NCBI RefSeq assembly: GCF_000426725.1
Contig: NZ_AUFX01000006.1
Location: forward strand, 434,001-498,000
Length of the DNA stretch: 64,000 bases
Direction: 5' to 3'
From: Sporocytophaga myxococcoides DSM 11118
GTDB lineage: Bacteria > Bacteroidota > Bacteroidia > Cytophagales > Cytophagaceae
Position numbers and translations under genes: made by a program. The stretch's first letter is position 1; each line of letters begins with the position of its first letter. This document shows positions 16,723-27,354 of the stretch, piece by piece. The notes below the pieces were generated by a model. That model saw only the letters and a program-made list of their open reading frames with translations, did no database searches and had not been told where the DNA came from.

Positions 16723-19700
16723 TTAATTTTTTATTACTGTTTTTGTTCTGAAACCACTTCCGTCATTAAACTTTAGCACATAGTATCCCGGTGTAAGTTC
16801 AGCTTTGATGGAATAATTTGTTCCTGATACAAGATTTTTGTCTGTATAAACCACACTACCTAATGAATTTATCAGTTCAACTGAATAGATTTTTCCTGCT
16901 GAAAAATCTGCGCTAAAAGTAAGTTCATTGGTAAATGGATTAGGATAAGCCATTATTCCATTTTCAGTCGCTTCTGAACCTTCGAATGGCATATCAAAAT
17001 TATATTGACGCGTATTGACAGTTGTACATGTTCCTGCAATTGCTGTAGGATTGTAATCTGTATTTGAGGAACTTGATCCTCTGTATCCATTATTCAATGG
17101 CAGTGTTGGAGTAGGACTAACCTTGTCATTAATTGTTTCTCCTGTGCCTGTCTCATCAAAAGGATAATATGCAACCAAACCTGCTTCACTTCCATATAAA
17201 CCTCTGTTCATAAAATTCTGGATCTCAGTCTGTGTTCTGGCTGTATTCCATATACGAAGTTCTTTTATGGAACCATTAAATGCATTAAGTACATTAGGAT
17301 TACTTGTTGCACTATAATATCCGCCTACCTGCCAGTCGTTGGTAGCATTACCAGTCGGATTTGTATAATATGGAGATAATGGTTCAGTTGCCAGAAGTAC
17401 ACCATCCAAATACATTTTTGAATTAGTTGAGTTCTTTACAACAGCGATATGATGACATTTATTATCTCTCAGATTTGTTGATATACCGATATATGCATTT
17501 CCCGATCTGAAAGACACATAATCAGGACAAGTAGAACAAGTTGCTCTGTTGGTCCATAAATCTGCATATCCTACAGATGGATCCTCTTCCCATTTATAAG
17601 GGTTAGCTAATAGCCATTCAGCCTGCCCACCATAGGTTGCAAGTGGAGCAGAAGGATTTGATTTGATAATAATTTCATAAGTAAAGTCTCCGGTACCTAG
17701 TCCCATTTTAGCATGAGCAGGAATAACTGCAACATCATCAGTTCCATCGAAGGACAGACCGTTTGGCGAAAGTGGTTTCGGATAAGCATTACAAGTTGCT
17801 GCATTTGCTACTCCATCCAATACAGTGATCGTCTTTGTAACAGGTACGCAGACATCAACAGTAAACTCATTTACGGAGATTGTTCTTGCTCCCGGAGTTG
17901 TTCCGTTGAAATTTATAGTAATTGAATTAGTCCCAGAACCGGAAACAACGCTGGTATTTGGAGGCAATGCCCAGGTATATGTTGATCCAACATTGGCCGT
18001 TGTAGCAAAATTAACATTGGTCTGATATGGACATACGGATGTAGGACCTGTGATCGTATTAACTGGATTTGCACCTACACCAACAGCATACCAAGCTTTT
18101 GCAACCTGCAATGCCTCATTTGAGCATGGGCCGTAAAGATCTTCTGCAGCAAGTATGGTAAACTGGCGAGCCTGTGCATAGTTTGTATTTGGCGTAAAAT
18201 GATACACAAGAGCTCTATAAGCAATTTTAGCTGCAGCATCACGTGTGATAGATGATACTGAAAAAGCGTTGCCTAAATCGTTTGTTCCTGAACCACCGTT
18301 TGCAAGCAGATAAAACCAGTAGTTTGCAACACCGCTGTTTCCATGCACACCACAATAGTCATTGGCCGGACTTGGAGTACAGCTTGAAGTATTTTGCCAG
18401 TAAGTACCGCCATAAGTATCCGGCTGGCTTCTTGCATTAGGATTTGACATTGAACGCAGCATACCAGAAGCCCATACCTCTTCGCCCATTGTATAGTTAC
18501 CTGTTCCTTTTGCGTAAAATTCAAAATCAGTACCAAGTATATCGCTCCAAGCTTCATTCAGTGCCCCAGACTCTCCTTCATATAAAAGTCCTGCGGTATT
18601 TTCTGTAACACCATGTGTAAATTCATGACCTATTACATCCATCGAAGTAACAGAACCAACAGTTTGTGTTCCTGAGAATCCGTCTCCGCCATCACCAAAA
18701 ACCATTACACCACCACCAAGCCATGCAGCATTGTCCGGATCCAGGTTAACTCCATCCATTGAATTCCAATGAGCCACACCCAATAATGATGAGTTCGCAT
18801 TATCGAATCCATTACGGCTGTGAATACATTTATAATAATCATAAACTTTTCCAAGACCATAATGTATCTGAAAGCCGATTCTATGATGAAGATCGCTTGC
18901 CCAGCTTGTGCCTGTTGGCTTAGAGTAATAATAATTTAATCCTGTGGAATTATCATTGAATATGGTTTCAATTACCTGAGTACTGCTTCCGCACGTATTG
19001 CGACAGTCATCATATAATACATCAATACCTGACAATCCTGATGAAGGCGGAACCACATTGTCATTGATTGTTTTTGATCCGTCATATCTGGTCTGCACTG
19101 TTGGATTGCCGCATTTATGCTGTCTGCTGATCTTTTTAACTATTGCGCCTGTCTTTGCATTTACATAAACATAATAACGGCCTCTTGCAGGTGCATTTCC
19201 AAAAATATCTACCTTCCAGGCAAGCACATGTTGCTGTGCAGCATCAAGTGTAATGATAAGTTTCGGTGCTTCGATTTTAAATCTTGGATCTGTTATTTCT
19301 GATGTTGATCCTATAGCTGAAAGGGAAAGGGTTCTTGCCTGAGCGGAAGTTGTAACCGGGGTAACATCTGTAAGTGTAGTGCTTTTTGTAAATACTGACA
19401 CTGATTTAACAAGACCACTTTTAATATGTGTTTTTACCACAGCATTTTCCACGTCAACTCCAGCAATATTCTGGGTGTACAAATTATGTGTAAAACCTTT
19501 ACTATCAGTCTCTGTTTTAAGAAGTTTTAGCGCAGAATTTGATGGTCCTAGCAGATTAACTTTGCTGTTGAAATTGTTCACAAAAGCTGTAGATGTCACT
19601 AGTGAAGATGTTTTAAATACCATCACTTGCTGGCTAGAGCCCGGAACAATGTTTACAGTATAGCTTGAATATACGGGGTTGTTATACTGGGCCTGAAGCT

Positions 19701-19773
19701 CAGAGGTGGCCATCCCTCCTGAAAATGCCATAATTATTGCAATGGCTTTCCTAAAAAGTAATTTTCTGTTCAT
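16723..19773 (-). CDS. Thermolysin-family (M4) metalloprotease with LamG and T9SS sorting domain, copy 2
   Basis: This is a close paralog of the 10712-13762 protease, again 1016 residues. HEFTH lies at 383-387 (His383, His387, catalytic Glu384) with Glu407 as third zinc ligand, and the active-site His is in GVHGNSGVANYW. It has the same signal peptide, propeptide, M4, Ig-like, LamG and T9SS sorting domains (AYPNPFTNELTF ... GYYVLKFNDG). The copies differ most just before the catalytic domain (about 225-330) and at the start of LamG (WLLANPYKWEEDPS against SLLGNYGDGQNGTG), which could alter substrate or glycan binding. Secretion through the outer membrane by T9SS is expected. Confidence 0.93.
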   Translation of the reverse strand: MNRKLLFRKAIAIIMAFSGGMATSELQAQYNNPVYSSYTVNIVPGSSQQVMVFKTSSLVTSTAFVNNFNSKVNLLGPSNSALKLLKTETDSKGFTHNLYTQNIAGVDVENAVVKTHIKSGLVKSVSVFTKSTTLTDVTPVTTSAQARTLSLSAIGSTSEITDPRFKIEAPKLIITLDAAQQHVLAWKVDIFGNAPARGRYYVYVNAKTGAIVKKISRQHKCGNPTVQTRYDGSKTINDNVVPPSSGLSGIDVLYDDCRNTCGSSTQVIETIFNDNSTGLNYYYSKPTGTSWASDLHHRIGFQIHYGLGKVYDYYKCIHSRNGFDNANSSLLGVAHWNSMDGVNLDPDNAAWLGGGVMVFGDGGDGFSGTQTVGSVTSMDVIGHEFTHGVTENTAGLLYEGESGALNEAWSDILGTDFEFYAKGTGNYTMGEEVWASGMLRSMSNPNARSQPDTYGGTYWQNTSSCTPSPANDYCGVHGNSGVANYWFYLLANGGSGTNDLGNAFSVSSITRDAAAKIAYRALVYHFTPNTNYAQARQFTILAAEDLYGPCSNEALQVAKAWYAVGVGANPVNTITGPTSVCPYQTNVNFATTANVGSTYTWALPPNTSVVSGSGTNSITINFNGTTPGARTISVNEFTVDVCVPVTKTITVLDGVANAATCNAYPKPLSPNGLSFDGTDDVAVIPAHAKMGLGTGDFTYEIIIKSNPSAPLATYGGQAEWLLANPYKWEEDPSVGYADLWTNRATCSTCPDYVSFRSGNAYIGISTNLRDNKCHHIAVVKNSTNSKMYLDGVLLATEPLSPYYTNPTGNATNDWQVGGYYSATSNPNVLNAFNGSIKELRIWNTARTQTEIQNFMNRGLYGSEAGLVAYYPFDETGTGETINDKVSPTPTLPLNNGYRGSSSSNTDYNPTAIAGTCTTVNTRQYNFDMPFEGSEATENGIMAYPNPFTNELTFSADFSAGKIYSVELINSLGSVVYTDKNLVSGTNYSIKAELTPGYYVLKFNDGSGFRTKTVIKN

Positions 19774-20747
19774 GAATAATTGTTTAATTGTTTTATAAAA
19801 AAGTTAAAATAAAAGCACTAACAGTATTAATTAAAATATGATGTCACTTAAAGTGATTCTAAAAATTTATCGGATTAGACCTGCAATGCAATTCTTTGAT
19901 GAAACCGAAAATGGTTAGTTAGTTAAGAGCTTTAATCTTTACCCCTTTTCTAATGCATTGCATTTCGATCATCATTGAACTACTTATTGCAATTCAATGC
20001 TAAACTTGCACCTCGCATCTCATTTGCGAACTCAGTTAAATCATTAATCCAGATACCTTTTTCTTCATTATTTTAAAATGCTTGCTTGTTGATTACAAAA
20101 AGTAACTCTAAAAGTATTTCCGACCAACCGCCAAAACAAATAGACAATCAAGGCCTTTTATTATACAAACATAACAAATATATAGATATTAAAAACACCC
20201 TAATAAAGTTTTTTTTAGAAAAATCAATCACCAAAAACATGAACTTCATGTAGCAGAATTTGCTAGAGTTGAAAGATTAAAATAATGAACTATCCTACAA
20301 TGCTCAATCGCAGAAGAAAAAAACGAAGGCCTGCAACAGAGCAATAAACAGATATTTCAGGAGCTATAGGATGATTTAAAATTAATTGAGGGGTATGGTG
20401 GAAGGCAAAGTGGCAACAATGGTGGTTTATAATTCTACAGTGAAACGTGCCTATTGATCAACATACATATAAACAGGTTCATTAATTCGTTTTACTCGAA
20501 ATCCCGAAAATGACTATTAGATGATGACTACTTAATCAATATTATAAATGCATTATCTGTTAAATGAGGAGGAAAAATCATTGCACAAGAACAGAGTATG
20601 AATGTTAATATAATTGAAAAAATCTCATCTTTAAAGTTTACTATCGTTAAGGATATCAACAAATGAATGAGTAAGTAAGAGTTAAACCATTAATAGAAAT
20701 TAATAAAACTTTTGCCTTCTTTAAGTATAGGTAATAAGAACACGTTT
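19774..20747. other. Long region without intact gene, upstream of protease copy 2
   Basis: The part to about 20110 matches the upstream DNA of protease copy 1. Between 20221 and 20430 the plus strand has short protein-like stretches in changing frames (ELHVAEFARVERLK; then LQQSNKQIFQEL, stop, DDLKLIEGYGGRQSG), which may be an eroded coiled-coil gene. No intact ORF or RNA gene is visible. Confidence 0.4.
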
Positions 20748-21530
20748 TTACTTTAGTTTTTCAATTTCACCTAAGTAAAGTAATACTTCTTTCTCGACTT
20801 CATTTCTCAATTGTATTTCCTTATCATAAAGTTCATTCCTTAGCTGTTGATAAAGTGATACAGCGTTTTTTACACTTTCTAATAGTGAATGTTTATTATA
20901 ACTTGGAATTGTCTGCTTTAAATCAGCTAAATCCTTTTGCGATAAATCTTTTTCAACTTTCCTTACACCACGAGGTAAATTACCATTCTTAATATGCAAT
21001 AAAGGTCCAAATACAACCATTCTCAAAAAACCGAAAAAGTCATATGCTTCAAGATATTCTCCTCGTCCGATTTTAAGTAATACATAATGTATCCACGTCC
21101 AAAAACGATCTTCAATCCATTGATAGTCGGGATAAGGAAATTTGACAATAGAGGAATTTATAGCATTTTCAAGTAAACCTTCTTTATCAAGCAGCAGTGT
21201 TGGTGTTTCAATACGATAGTTAAACTCTTCAAGAGTTAAAAACTTAATATCAACATGTAGTAATGGATTTTTATATAGACAAATTAATAATCGCGGTTCT
21301 CCCACATGTTCTCCCGTAAATCCCGATATAAAGTCACCTATGCATTTTGCATAGTCGATCATTCTATTTTTATCCTGTGAAATTTTTTCTTTCGTAACTA
21401 GGATTAAATCCAGATCTGAAAACTCGTCAATGTCATTTGTTATCCATGAACCTGCAGCAGCCAATCCGATCACGTTTTCATCGGACTCTAAAACTTGTTT
21501 CGCTTTAATTGCAAAGTCCTTTTGTATCAT
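20748..21530 (-). CDS. Nucleotidyltransferase-domain protein, 260 aa
   Basis: The N-terminal half is a DNA polymerase beta-type nucleotidyltransferase: Gly27-Ser28 (AAAGSW) followed by Asp39 and Asp41 in EFSDLDLILV, with a third acidic residue Asp94 in LLHVDIKFL. This is the complete metal-binding set, so the enzyme should be active. The C-terminal half is helical (RFWTWIHYVLLKIGRGEYLEAYDFF), as in aminoglycoside adenylyltransferases and their many relatives of unknown substrate. It might modify an antibiotic, nucleotide or protein. It is not paired with a HEPN/MNT partner, so a toxin-antitoxin role is not supported. Confidence 0.75.
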   Translation of the reverse strand: MIQKDFAIKAKQVLESDENVIGLAAAGSWITNDIDEFSDLDLILVTKEKISQDKNRMIDYAKCIGDFISGFTGEHVGEPRLLICLYKNPLLHVDIKFLTLEEFNYRIETPTLLLDKEGLLENAINSSIVKFPYPDYQWIEDRFWTWIHYVLLKIGRGEYLEAYDFFGFLRMVVFGPLLHIKNGNLPRGVRKVEKDLSQKDLADLKQTIPSYNKHSLLESVKNAVSLYQQLRNELYDKEIQLRNEVEKEVLLYLGEIEKLK

Positions 21531-21655
21531 ATATTTTGAAGGTTGAAGTAATTATGTTGCAGTTAATTCACCTTGCACTGTGTTTCACTAGACGGAAACT
21601 TTTCACTGACATTGAATTTATCATCTTTTTCTATGCAAGTATCCAAAGATGTATA

Positions 21656-22498
21656 TTAAGTTGTTTTATAGATATACCATCCATTTCCAATTTCTCTTAC
21701 CATTATTAGTCTATTAGGATTTATTTTGGGTAAGTCTTTTTCATTTTCTATGTACATATACCCTACTTTATTATCAACCATTCCTCCAATTAAAAAATCT
21801 ATACTATTTCCATAGTCAGATTTGCCAGCACTAACAGAAGCGATGAAAAGCTTTCTATAATCAGACTTCAGATCTGCCCCAAGCTCAAAGTCTTTTTTGC
21901 CATTAAACCTTTCATCTTTGAGATTCTTTAAAAGAGCATCTTTAATCCGATCAAACTCTGATTGATTAGACAAAAAATGTTTTTCAATATTATCATCTAA
22001 TTCGATTATAAGTCTTGCATTACCGAGCATATAATCATAGTCTTCCTTTGACTTAAAAAGAACAAATTCACCTCTTTTGTTTTTTTTTGATTTCTTTATG
22101 ATCTCATCTATTTCTTCAGGCTTCATTTTTCCAAGTTCGATTACCATCTGTTCGATTATACCTGTCAAGGCAAGTCCTCTAAAAGCATTCATTTTCCAAA
22201 TGGAATCTTTCTCAAAATGCAAATACGTATCAAATCCTTTAGCTGTGGAGTCTAGAACTGTCATATTCACCACAGCTCTATCCTCAGTTTGCTGAAGTAA
22301 AGTAAATTTGGTAGTTGACTTTTCTTTTAAATCTTGCCCACTGGGCTTTCCATTATATTCACCAGTAATATACCTTTCTATATTTGGAAACTTCTTTTCA
22401 CCAAATATCTTTTTAGCTAATTCCATCGGCTCAAATGCTTGCCCACAAACTGATGAAACTGTAAAAAATAAAAATGTTATAAATGTTGTAATTCGCAT
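21656..22498 (-). CDS. Secreted hypothetical protein, 280 aa
   Basis: A signal peptide is present (MRITTFITFLFFTVSSVCGQ). The mature protein has a beta-rich first part (ERYITGEYNGKPSGQDLKEK, RAVVNMTVLDSTAKGFDTYL) and a Lys/Glu-rich helical middle (EEIDEIIKKSKKNKRGEF). The end is YMYIENEKDLPKINPNRLIM followed by VREIGNGWYIYKTT. No known domain is seen; it is likely periplasmic. It stands alone. Confidence 0.6.
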   Translation of the reverse strand: MRITTFITFLFFTVSSVCGQAFEPMELAKKIFGEKKFPNIERYITGEYNGKPSGQDLKEKSTTKFTLLQQTEDRAVVNMTVLDSTAKGFDTYLHFEKDSIWKMNAFRGLALTGIIEQMVIELGKMKPEEIDEIIKKSKKNKRGEFVLFKSKEDYDYMLGNARLIIELDDNIEKHFLSNQSEFDRIKDALLKNLKDERFNGKKDFELGADLKSDYRKLFIASVSAGKSDYGNSIDFLIGGMVDNKVGYMYIENEKDLPKINPNRLIMVREIGNGWYIYKTT

Positions 22499-22813
22499 AT
22501 TCTATAAATTGTTACTAATGCATAAAATATTGAAGAGGTTAAGTATGTTGAAAATTTCAAGGCAACTTAGTTCTAAAATTATAAAATAGACTAATATGAA
22601 AATTTGCTACCCGCAGCAATACCTTGGCTATAATTGCTGCCTGCAGCTTTTCTTTTTAAAACTCAAATCAAAAAAATAAACTAAAAATCATTATGCCTCA
22701 TTTAAGTGTTTATATATCATAAGAGTTACTCATTCTCTTATCATTCAGCTATACCAAGTTGATTTTTGCAGATAATCCTATTTGTCAAGTCTATGCGAAT
22801 CTAATTTATATAA
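22499..22813. other. Intergenic stretch with a single hairpin
   Basis: No ORF is supported. GCAGCAAT (22613-22620 region) can pair with ATTGCTGC (22634-22641 region), followed on the plus strand by a T-rich segment, but no plus-strand gene ends here. Otherwise I see nothing. Confidence 0.35.
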
Positions 22814-23362
22814 TCACACCATAGGATTTTCCTTCTTCCTCTTCTTATACAAATGCCAAAGCACTCCTATCAGCATTCCTGCAATGCCTCCCATGTAGCT
22901 GAAGTTGTGCATAGTTTCAACAGCTTTAAAAGATACAGGATCTGATATACCTTCAGGAAATGAAGAAATGTGGTGCGTTGAATTTATTCCGGTTAACAAT
23001 CCGGTTAGTCCGGAAAAAAAAGCAATGATCATTGTAACAAAATATGTTTGCAGCGTATGCTTGAACATATCTTTCTGATCTTTGTGCATAAAGCCTGTCA
23101 ATGCCAGTATTATTCCTAATAGGACTCCTACTTTCCAGGAGTTCTGAAAGCCAATAATCGCAGCTCCGATACGCTCATTTCCAGGCTTTGTCCAATTGGC
23201 CATATCCGCACCAAAAACCTGAGGAAATCTGAACTTTAGAAAAAATTCAGGAGAGACAGTATAAGATATCTGATCATGCATAGCTCCATAAAGACCCGCT
23301 ACAAGCGGGGCAATCATCAACAGAAACATCAGTATCAGAGGTTTCATATAGTAGTTATCCAT
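22814..23362 (-). CDS. Integral membrane protein, 182 aa
   Basis: Four hydrophobic segments are present: about residues 7-26 (LILMFLLMIAPLVAGLYGA), 75-92, 105-128 (TYFVTMIIAFFSGLTGLLTG) and 152-171. A periplasmic-type loop of about 45 residues (SPEFFLKFRFPQVFGADMAN) follows the first. The final part is a basic cytoplasmic tail (YKKRKKEN). The family is not recognised. It is 27 bases downstream of the M42 peptidase and likely co-transcribed with it; a functional link is not evident. Confidence 0.65.
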   Translation of the reverse strand: MDNYYMKPLILMFLLMIAPLVAGLYGAMHDQISYTVSPEFFLKFRFPQVFGADMANWTKPGNERIGAAIIGFQNSWKVGVLLGIILALTGFMHKDQKDMFKHTLQTYFVTMIIAFFSGLTGLLTGINSTHHISSFPEGISDPVSFKAVETMHNFSYMGGIAGMLIGVLWHLYKKRKKENPMV

Positions 23363-23389
23363 ACAGTCTCTCCTTTAATATTTATTAAT

Positions 23390-24460
23390 TTATTTTATAT
23401 ATCTGAAATCATGCCCAGCAGGTAACTGAAGCAGGAATTCATACATAAGATTGATTACATTTTCAACATCCTGCTTCGAAACCATTTCAACAGTAGTATG
23501 CATGTACTTCAATGGCAATGATATCAATGCAGAACAAACACCACTGTTGGAATAAGCAAATGCATCCGTATCCGTGCCTGTTGCTCTATATGCCGAAGCA
23601 CGCTGAAAAGGGATCCCTTTCTCTTCTGCAGTTTTGATAATCATTGAAAGAAGATTGTTTTGAACAGCAGGACCATAAGTAAGTACAGGGCCTTTTCCGC
23701 ATGACAAATCTCCGTTTTGTATTTTATTGTATGCAGGTGATTGCGTATCATGACAAACATCTGTTACAATGGCAACATCAGGATTAATTCTGTGAGCAAT
23801 CATCTCTGCACCACGTAGCCCGATTTCTTCCTGCACTGCATTTACAACATAAAGAGAATAAGGAAGCTGATTCCCGTTCTCCTTGATTCTTCTTGCAACT
23901 TCCGCAATCATAAAACCACCTATTCTATTATCCAGTGCTCTTCCTGCATAGAATTTATTATTCAACTCAGTGAAATCATCCTCAAAAGTTGCCACACAAC
24001 CGACATGCACTCCTAATGCTTCTACTTCTTCCTTAGACTCACAGCCAAGATCAAGAAAAAGATTTTTCATTGTCGGCGGTTTGTCGTTTTCATTATCTCT
24101 CACGTGAATGGCAGGCCATCCGAACACGCCCTTCACCACACCTTTAGAAGTGTGGATATTAACTCTCTTTGATGGAGCAATTGCATGATCAGACCCTCCG
24201 TTTTTTCTGAGATAGATATATCCGTCTTTTGTAATATAGTTTACAAACCAGGAGATCTCATCCGCGTGCGCCTCTATCACCACTTTATAAGGAGCTCCAG
24301 GATTAATAACCCCAACAACTGTCCCATAAGTATCTGTAAAATATTCATGAATGAATGGCTTGATATAATCCAGCCAAAGCTGCTGCCCCGTCCATTCGAA
24401 ACCTGTGGGAGAAGCATTGTTAAGATACTTCTCTAAAAATGTCCTGCTCTCTTGATTCAT
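23390..24460 (-). CDS. M42-family metallo-aminopeptidase
   Basis: The 356-residue enzyme has all metal-binding and catalytic positions of M42 (glutamyl aminopeptidase / tetrahedral aminopeptidase type): His65 and Asp67 (IEAHADEIS), bridging Asp177 (GRALDNRIGG), catalytic Glu211 with Glu212 (QEEIGLRGA), Asp234 (IVTDVCHD) and His321 (KYMHTTVE). These enzymes form cytosolic dodecameric cages that remove N-terminal residues from peptides. Older annotations call the family endoglucanase M (FrvX), which is misleading. Length is normal. Confidence 0.93.
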   Translation of the reverse strand: MNQESRTFLEKYLNNASPTGFEWTGQQLWLDYIKPFIHEYFTDTYGTVVGVINPGAPYKVVIEAHADEISWFVNYITKDGYIYLRKNGGSDHAIAPSKRVNIHTSKGVVKGVFGWPAIHVRDNENDKPPTMKNLFLDLGCESKEEVEALGVHVGCVATFEDDFTELNNKFYAGRALDNRIGGFMIAEVARRIKENGNQLPYSLYVVNAVQEEIGLRGAEMIAHRINPDVAIVTDVCHDTQSPAYNKIQNGDLSCGKGPVLTYGPAVQNNLLSMIIKTAEEKGIPFQRASAYRATGTDTDAFAYSNSGVCSALISLPLKYMHTTVEMVSKQDVENVINLMYEFLLQLPAGHDFRYIK

Positions 24461-24626
24461 AGTTTTATGTCTATAGTTACTCTTATGTCTTTTAAAGTTT
24501 TAACTAATAATATCGTTATAAAAAAAAATATCATTGTTGATCAATTCATTAGAGTTTATATTAAAGTAACTGATTATATTAACTAACAGGACTCTTCAAC
24601 TGCTAATGATTATTTGAGTTTAAAAT

Positions 24627-26177
24627 TTACAAAGGGATATTTCCGTGTTTTTTCTTTGGTCTTGCTACCGCCTTATTTTTGAGCATTTCGAAACCTGAAA
24701 TCAATTTTTTTCTGGTTTCCTCAGGCATGATTACTTCATCGATATAGCCCCTACTTGCTGCCAGATAAGGGTTTGCAAACTTATCCGTATATTCATCAAT
24801 TTTCTCCTGCAGCTTTGCTTCTGGATTTTCAGCCGATGCTATTTCTCTCTTAAAAATAATTTCAGCTGCTCCTTTTGCCCCCATTACTGCTATCTCAGCA
24901 GTAGGCCAGGCATAATTCAAATCAGCGCCAATGTGTTTTGAATTCATCACATCATAAGCTCCTCCATATGCTTTCCTTGTAATGACTGTTATTCTTGGAA
25001 CTGTTGCCTCTGAAAATGCATAAAGAAGTTTGGCTCCATTAGTAATGATAGCATTCCACTCCTGGTGCGTTCCAGGCAAAAAGCCAGACACATCTTCCAG
25101 CACAAGTAGAGGAATATTAAAGCAATCGCAGAAACGTACAAACCTTGCAGCTTTTGTACTTGAATTGATATCCAGCACACCAGCAAGCACTGAAGGCTGA
25201 TTCCCAACGATACCGATACTTCTGCCTGCCAGTCTTGCAAAACCCACAACAATGTTTTCTGCAAAATTCTTATGTACTTCAAAAAAAGATTCCTCATCTA
25301 CTATATGACTGATCACATCTCTCATATCATAAGGCTGATTGGGATTATCAGGAATGATTGAATTTAATGAAGGACGGAATTCGTTACTCGAATTGTAAGC
25401 ATATGAAGGTGCTTCTTCATCACAATTCTGCGGAATGTAGCTCAGTAATGTTTTGAGATAATCTATACATTCGATCTCATTGGCACAGGCGAAATGAGTC
25501 ACTCCACTCTTCACACTATGAGCAGAGGCTCCACCAAGCTCTTCGGCAGTTACATTTTCGTGTGTTACAGTTTTCACTACATTCGGCCCTGTGACAAACA
25601 TGTATGAAGTATTCTCCACCATCATGATAAAGTCCGTAATTGCGGGAGAGTATACAGCGCCTCCTGCACACGGTCCCATAATAGCAGAAATCTGTGGTAC
25701 CATTCCTGATGCAAGAGTGTTTTTATAAAAGATATCTGCATATCCTGCTAATGAAACAACTCCCTCCTGAATTCTCGCACCACCTGAATCATTAAGGCCG
25801 ATTAACGGAGCACCGTTTTTCATAGCGAGGTCCATTACCTTACAAATTTTTTCTGCGTGTGTCTCAGATAAAGAACCGCCAAATACAGTAAAGTCCTGAC
25901 TGAATACATACACCAGTCTTCCATTCACTTTTCCAAATCCAGTAACAACGCCATCACCCAGGTATTGCTCATTTTCCAGACCAAACTCTCTGCTTCTGTG
26001 CGTAACAAACTTTCCGGTTTCCTCGAAACTTCCTTCATCCAGCAGCAATCCAATTCTTTCTCTGGCAGTAAGTTTTCCCTTGGCATGCTGAGCATCATTA
26101 CGCTCTTTGCCCCCACCTTTTATTGCATCCTGATTTTTCTTCTCAAGAAGTTCAAATTTTTCTTTGGTTGTTTTCAT
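24627..26177 (-). CDS. pccB: Acyl-CoA (propionyl/methylmalonyl) carboxylase beta subunit
   Basis: The 516-residue protein is a full carboxyltransferase of the propionyl-CoA carboxylase type. It has the two crotonase-fold halves, with oxyanion-hole glycines in [12 protein letters not shown] (N-terminal half) and in [11 protein letters not shown] (C-terminal half), plus [16 protein letters not shown] and [12 protein letters not shown]. It transfers carboxyl from biotin to an acyl-CoA, most often propionyl-CoA to methylmalonyl-CoA, in the cytosol. No biotin carboxylase or biotin carrier gene is adjacent, so the other subunits must be encoded elsewhere. A role in methylmalonyl-CoA decarboxylase cannot be excluded by sequence alone. 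Confidence 0.92.
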   Translation of the reverse strand: MKTTKEKFELLEKKNQDAIKGGGKERNDAQHAKGKLTARERIGLLLDEGSFEETGKFVTHRSREFGLENEQYLGDGVVTGFGKVNGRLVYVFSQDFTVFGGSLSETHAEKICKVMDLAMKNGAPLIGLNDSGGARIQEGVVSLAGYADIFYKNTLASGMVPQISAIMGPCAGGAVYSPAITDFIMMVENTSYMFVTGPNVVKTVTHENVTAEELGGASAHSVKSGVTHFACANEIECIDYLKTLLSYIPQNCDEEAPSYAYNSSNEFRPSLNSIIPDNPNQPYDMRDVISHIVDEESFFEVHKNFAENIVVGFARLAGRSIGIVGNQPSVLAGVLDINSSTKAARFVRFCDCFNIPLLVLEDVSGFLPGTHQEWNAIITNGAKLLYAFSEATVPRITVITRKAYGGAYDVMNSKHIGADLNYAWPTAEIAVMGAKGAAEIIFKREIASAENPEAKLQEKIDEYTDKFANPYLAASRGYIDEVIMPEETRKKLISGFEMLKNKAVARPKKKHGNIPL

Positions 26178-26410
26178 TTAGTTCTAAAGATAAACTTAGA
26201 ATTCAAAATAACTTCTGAATCCATGAAAATATCAAATTTCTTCTTTCTTTGGGAGAAAGCAATCAAATTTCAACAAACATCCTGATATTCAAAATAGTAA
26301 AATTATAGCTTAAACATTTTTAAAAATCCACGCTTACATATATTGGTAAATTTCATTTTCCATCCCCAAAAACACGGGTAATTCCTTATCTTGTCAAGAT
26401 ATTTTTATTT

Positions 26411-27352
26411 ATGGCAACTAGAAAAATTGCGGTTATCGACCTGGGAACGAATACATTTCATCTGCTGATTATAGAGACGGAATCGGATGGATATAAAGTT
26501 CTTTTTAAGAAAAAAACTTCTGTAAAAATCGGACAGGGCGGAATAACCAAAGGAGTGATCAGTCCGGAAGCCTTTGAAAGAGCGTTTGCTACGCTTTCCG
26601 AATTCAGGAAAAAAATGGATGAATTTGGGGTAAATGAAATATTTGCCACTGGTACAAGTGCAGTAAGAAGTGCCAAAAATGGCGAAGATTTCATCCGGGA
26701 AATAAAAAACAGATTTAACATTTCTGTCCATGTCATCTCCGGGGAACGTGAAGCTGAACTAATTTATCATGGAGTTAAAAATGCGCTGAACCTTGGAACT
26801 GATACAAGCCTGATTATGGATATCGGAGGCGGCAGCGTGGAATTTATCATTTGCAATTCTGATAAGATTTTCTGGAAAGAGAGCTTTGAAATCGGAGCTC
26901 AAAGAATGCTAGACCTCTTCATTCCTTCCGATCCTATTCAAAAAGATCAGGTAAGTCAGGTTATAAATTATCTTGAAGAAAAATTACCTGCCCTAACAGC
27001 TGCTGTACAGAATTTTCAACCAGACCTGCTGGTAGGATCTTCCGGAACATTTGATACTCTTGCAGACATAGATTCTCTCAGAAAGGGGATTTCACTGAAT
27101 GATAAGCAAAAGGAATATGATTTGCCTCTCGATAGCTTCAGACAAACATTCCACGAGGTTCTGAAAAAAAACAGAGCTGAACGAATGGTTATACCCGGCA
27201 TGATAGATATGCGGGTAGATATGATTGTTGTAGCCTGTATACTCATTAACTATATAGTTGAGAAATATCAACTAGAAAAAATCCGTGTATCTGCGTATGC
27301 ACTGAAAGAAGGTGTCCTTGCGAAAGCAATTAACCATGAATCAATAAGCTGA
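26411..27352 (+). CDS. ppx: Ppx/GppA-family exopolyphosphatase/pppGpp phosphatase
   Basis: The 313-residue protein has the ASKHA-fold signature blocks: IDLGTNTFHLLI at 10-21, FATGTSAVRSAKNG near 80, VISGEREAELIY near 110, and DIGGGSVEFII near 137. It is the short form of about 300 residues that lacks the C-terminal helical domain of E. coli Ppx. Members split phosphate from polyphosphate or convert pppGpp to ppGpp; the sequence does not separate the two. It is monocistronic, facing away from pccB, and ends at a strong hairpin. Confidence 0.88.
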   Translation: MATRKIAVIDLGTNTFHLLIIETESDGYKVLFKKKTSVKIGQGGITKGVISPEAFERAFATLSEFRKKMDEFGVNEIFATGTSAVRSAKNGEDFIREIKNRFNISVHVISGEREAELIYHGVKNALNLGTDTSLIMDIGGGSVEFIICNSDKIFWKESFEIGAQRMLDLFIPSDPIQKDQVSQVINYLEEKLPALTAAVQNFQPDLLVGSSGTFDTLADIDSLRKGISLNDKQKEYDLPLDSFRQTFHEVLKKNRAERMVIPGMIDMRVDMIVVACILINYIVEKYQLEKIRVSAYALKEGVLAKAINHESIS

Positions 27353-27354
27353 AC

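Noticed and set aside
20748-21530. HEPN/MNT-type toxin-antitoxin system
   Set aside because: The nucleotidyltransferase is 260 aa with its own helical domain and has no small HEPN partner beside it.
22613-22641. Terminator in the 22.5-22.8 kb gap
   Set aside because: The hairpin would serve a plus-strand transcript, but no plus-strand gene ends there.
26405-26736. Minus-strand ORFs opposite ppx
   Set aside because: Two overlapping frames without motifs, opposite a clear Ppx/GppA protein.
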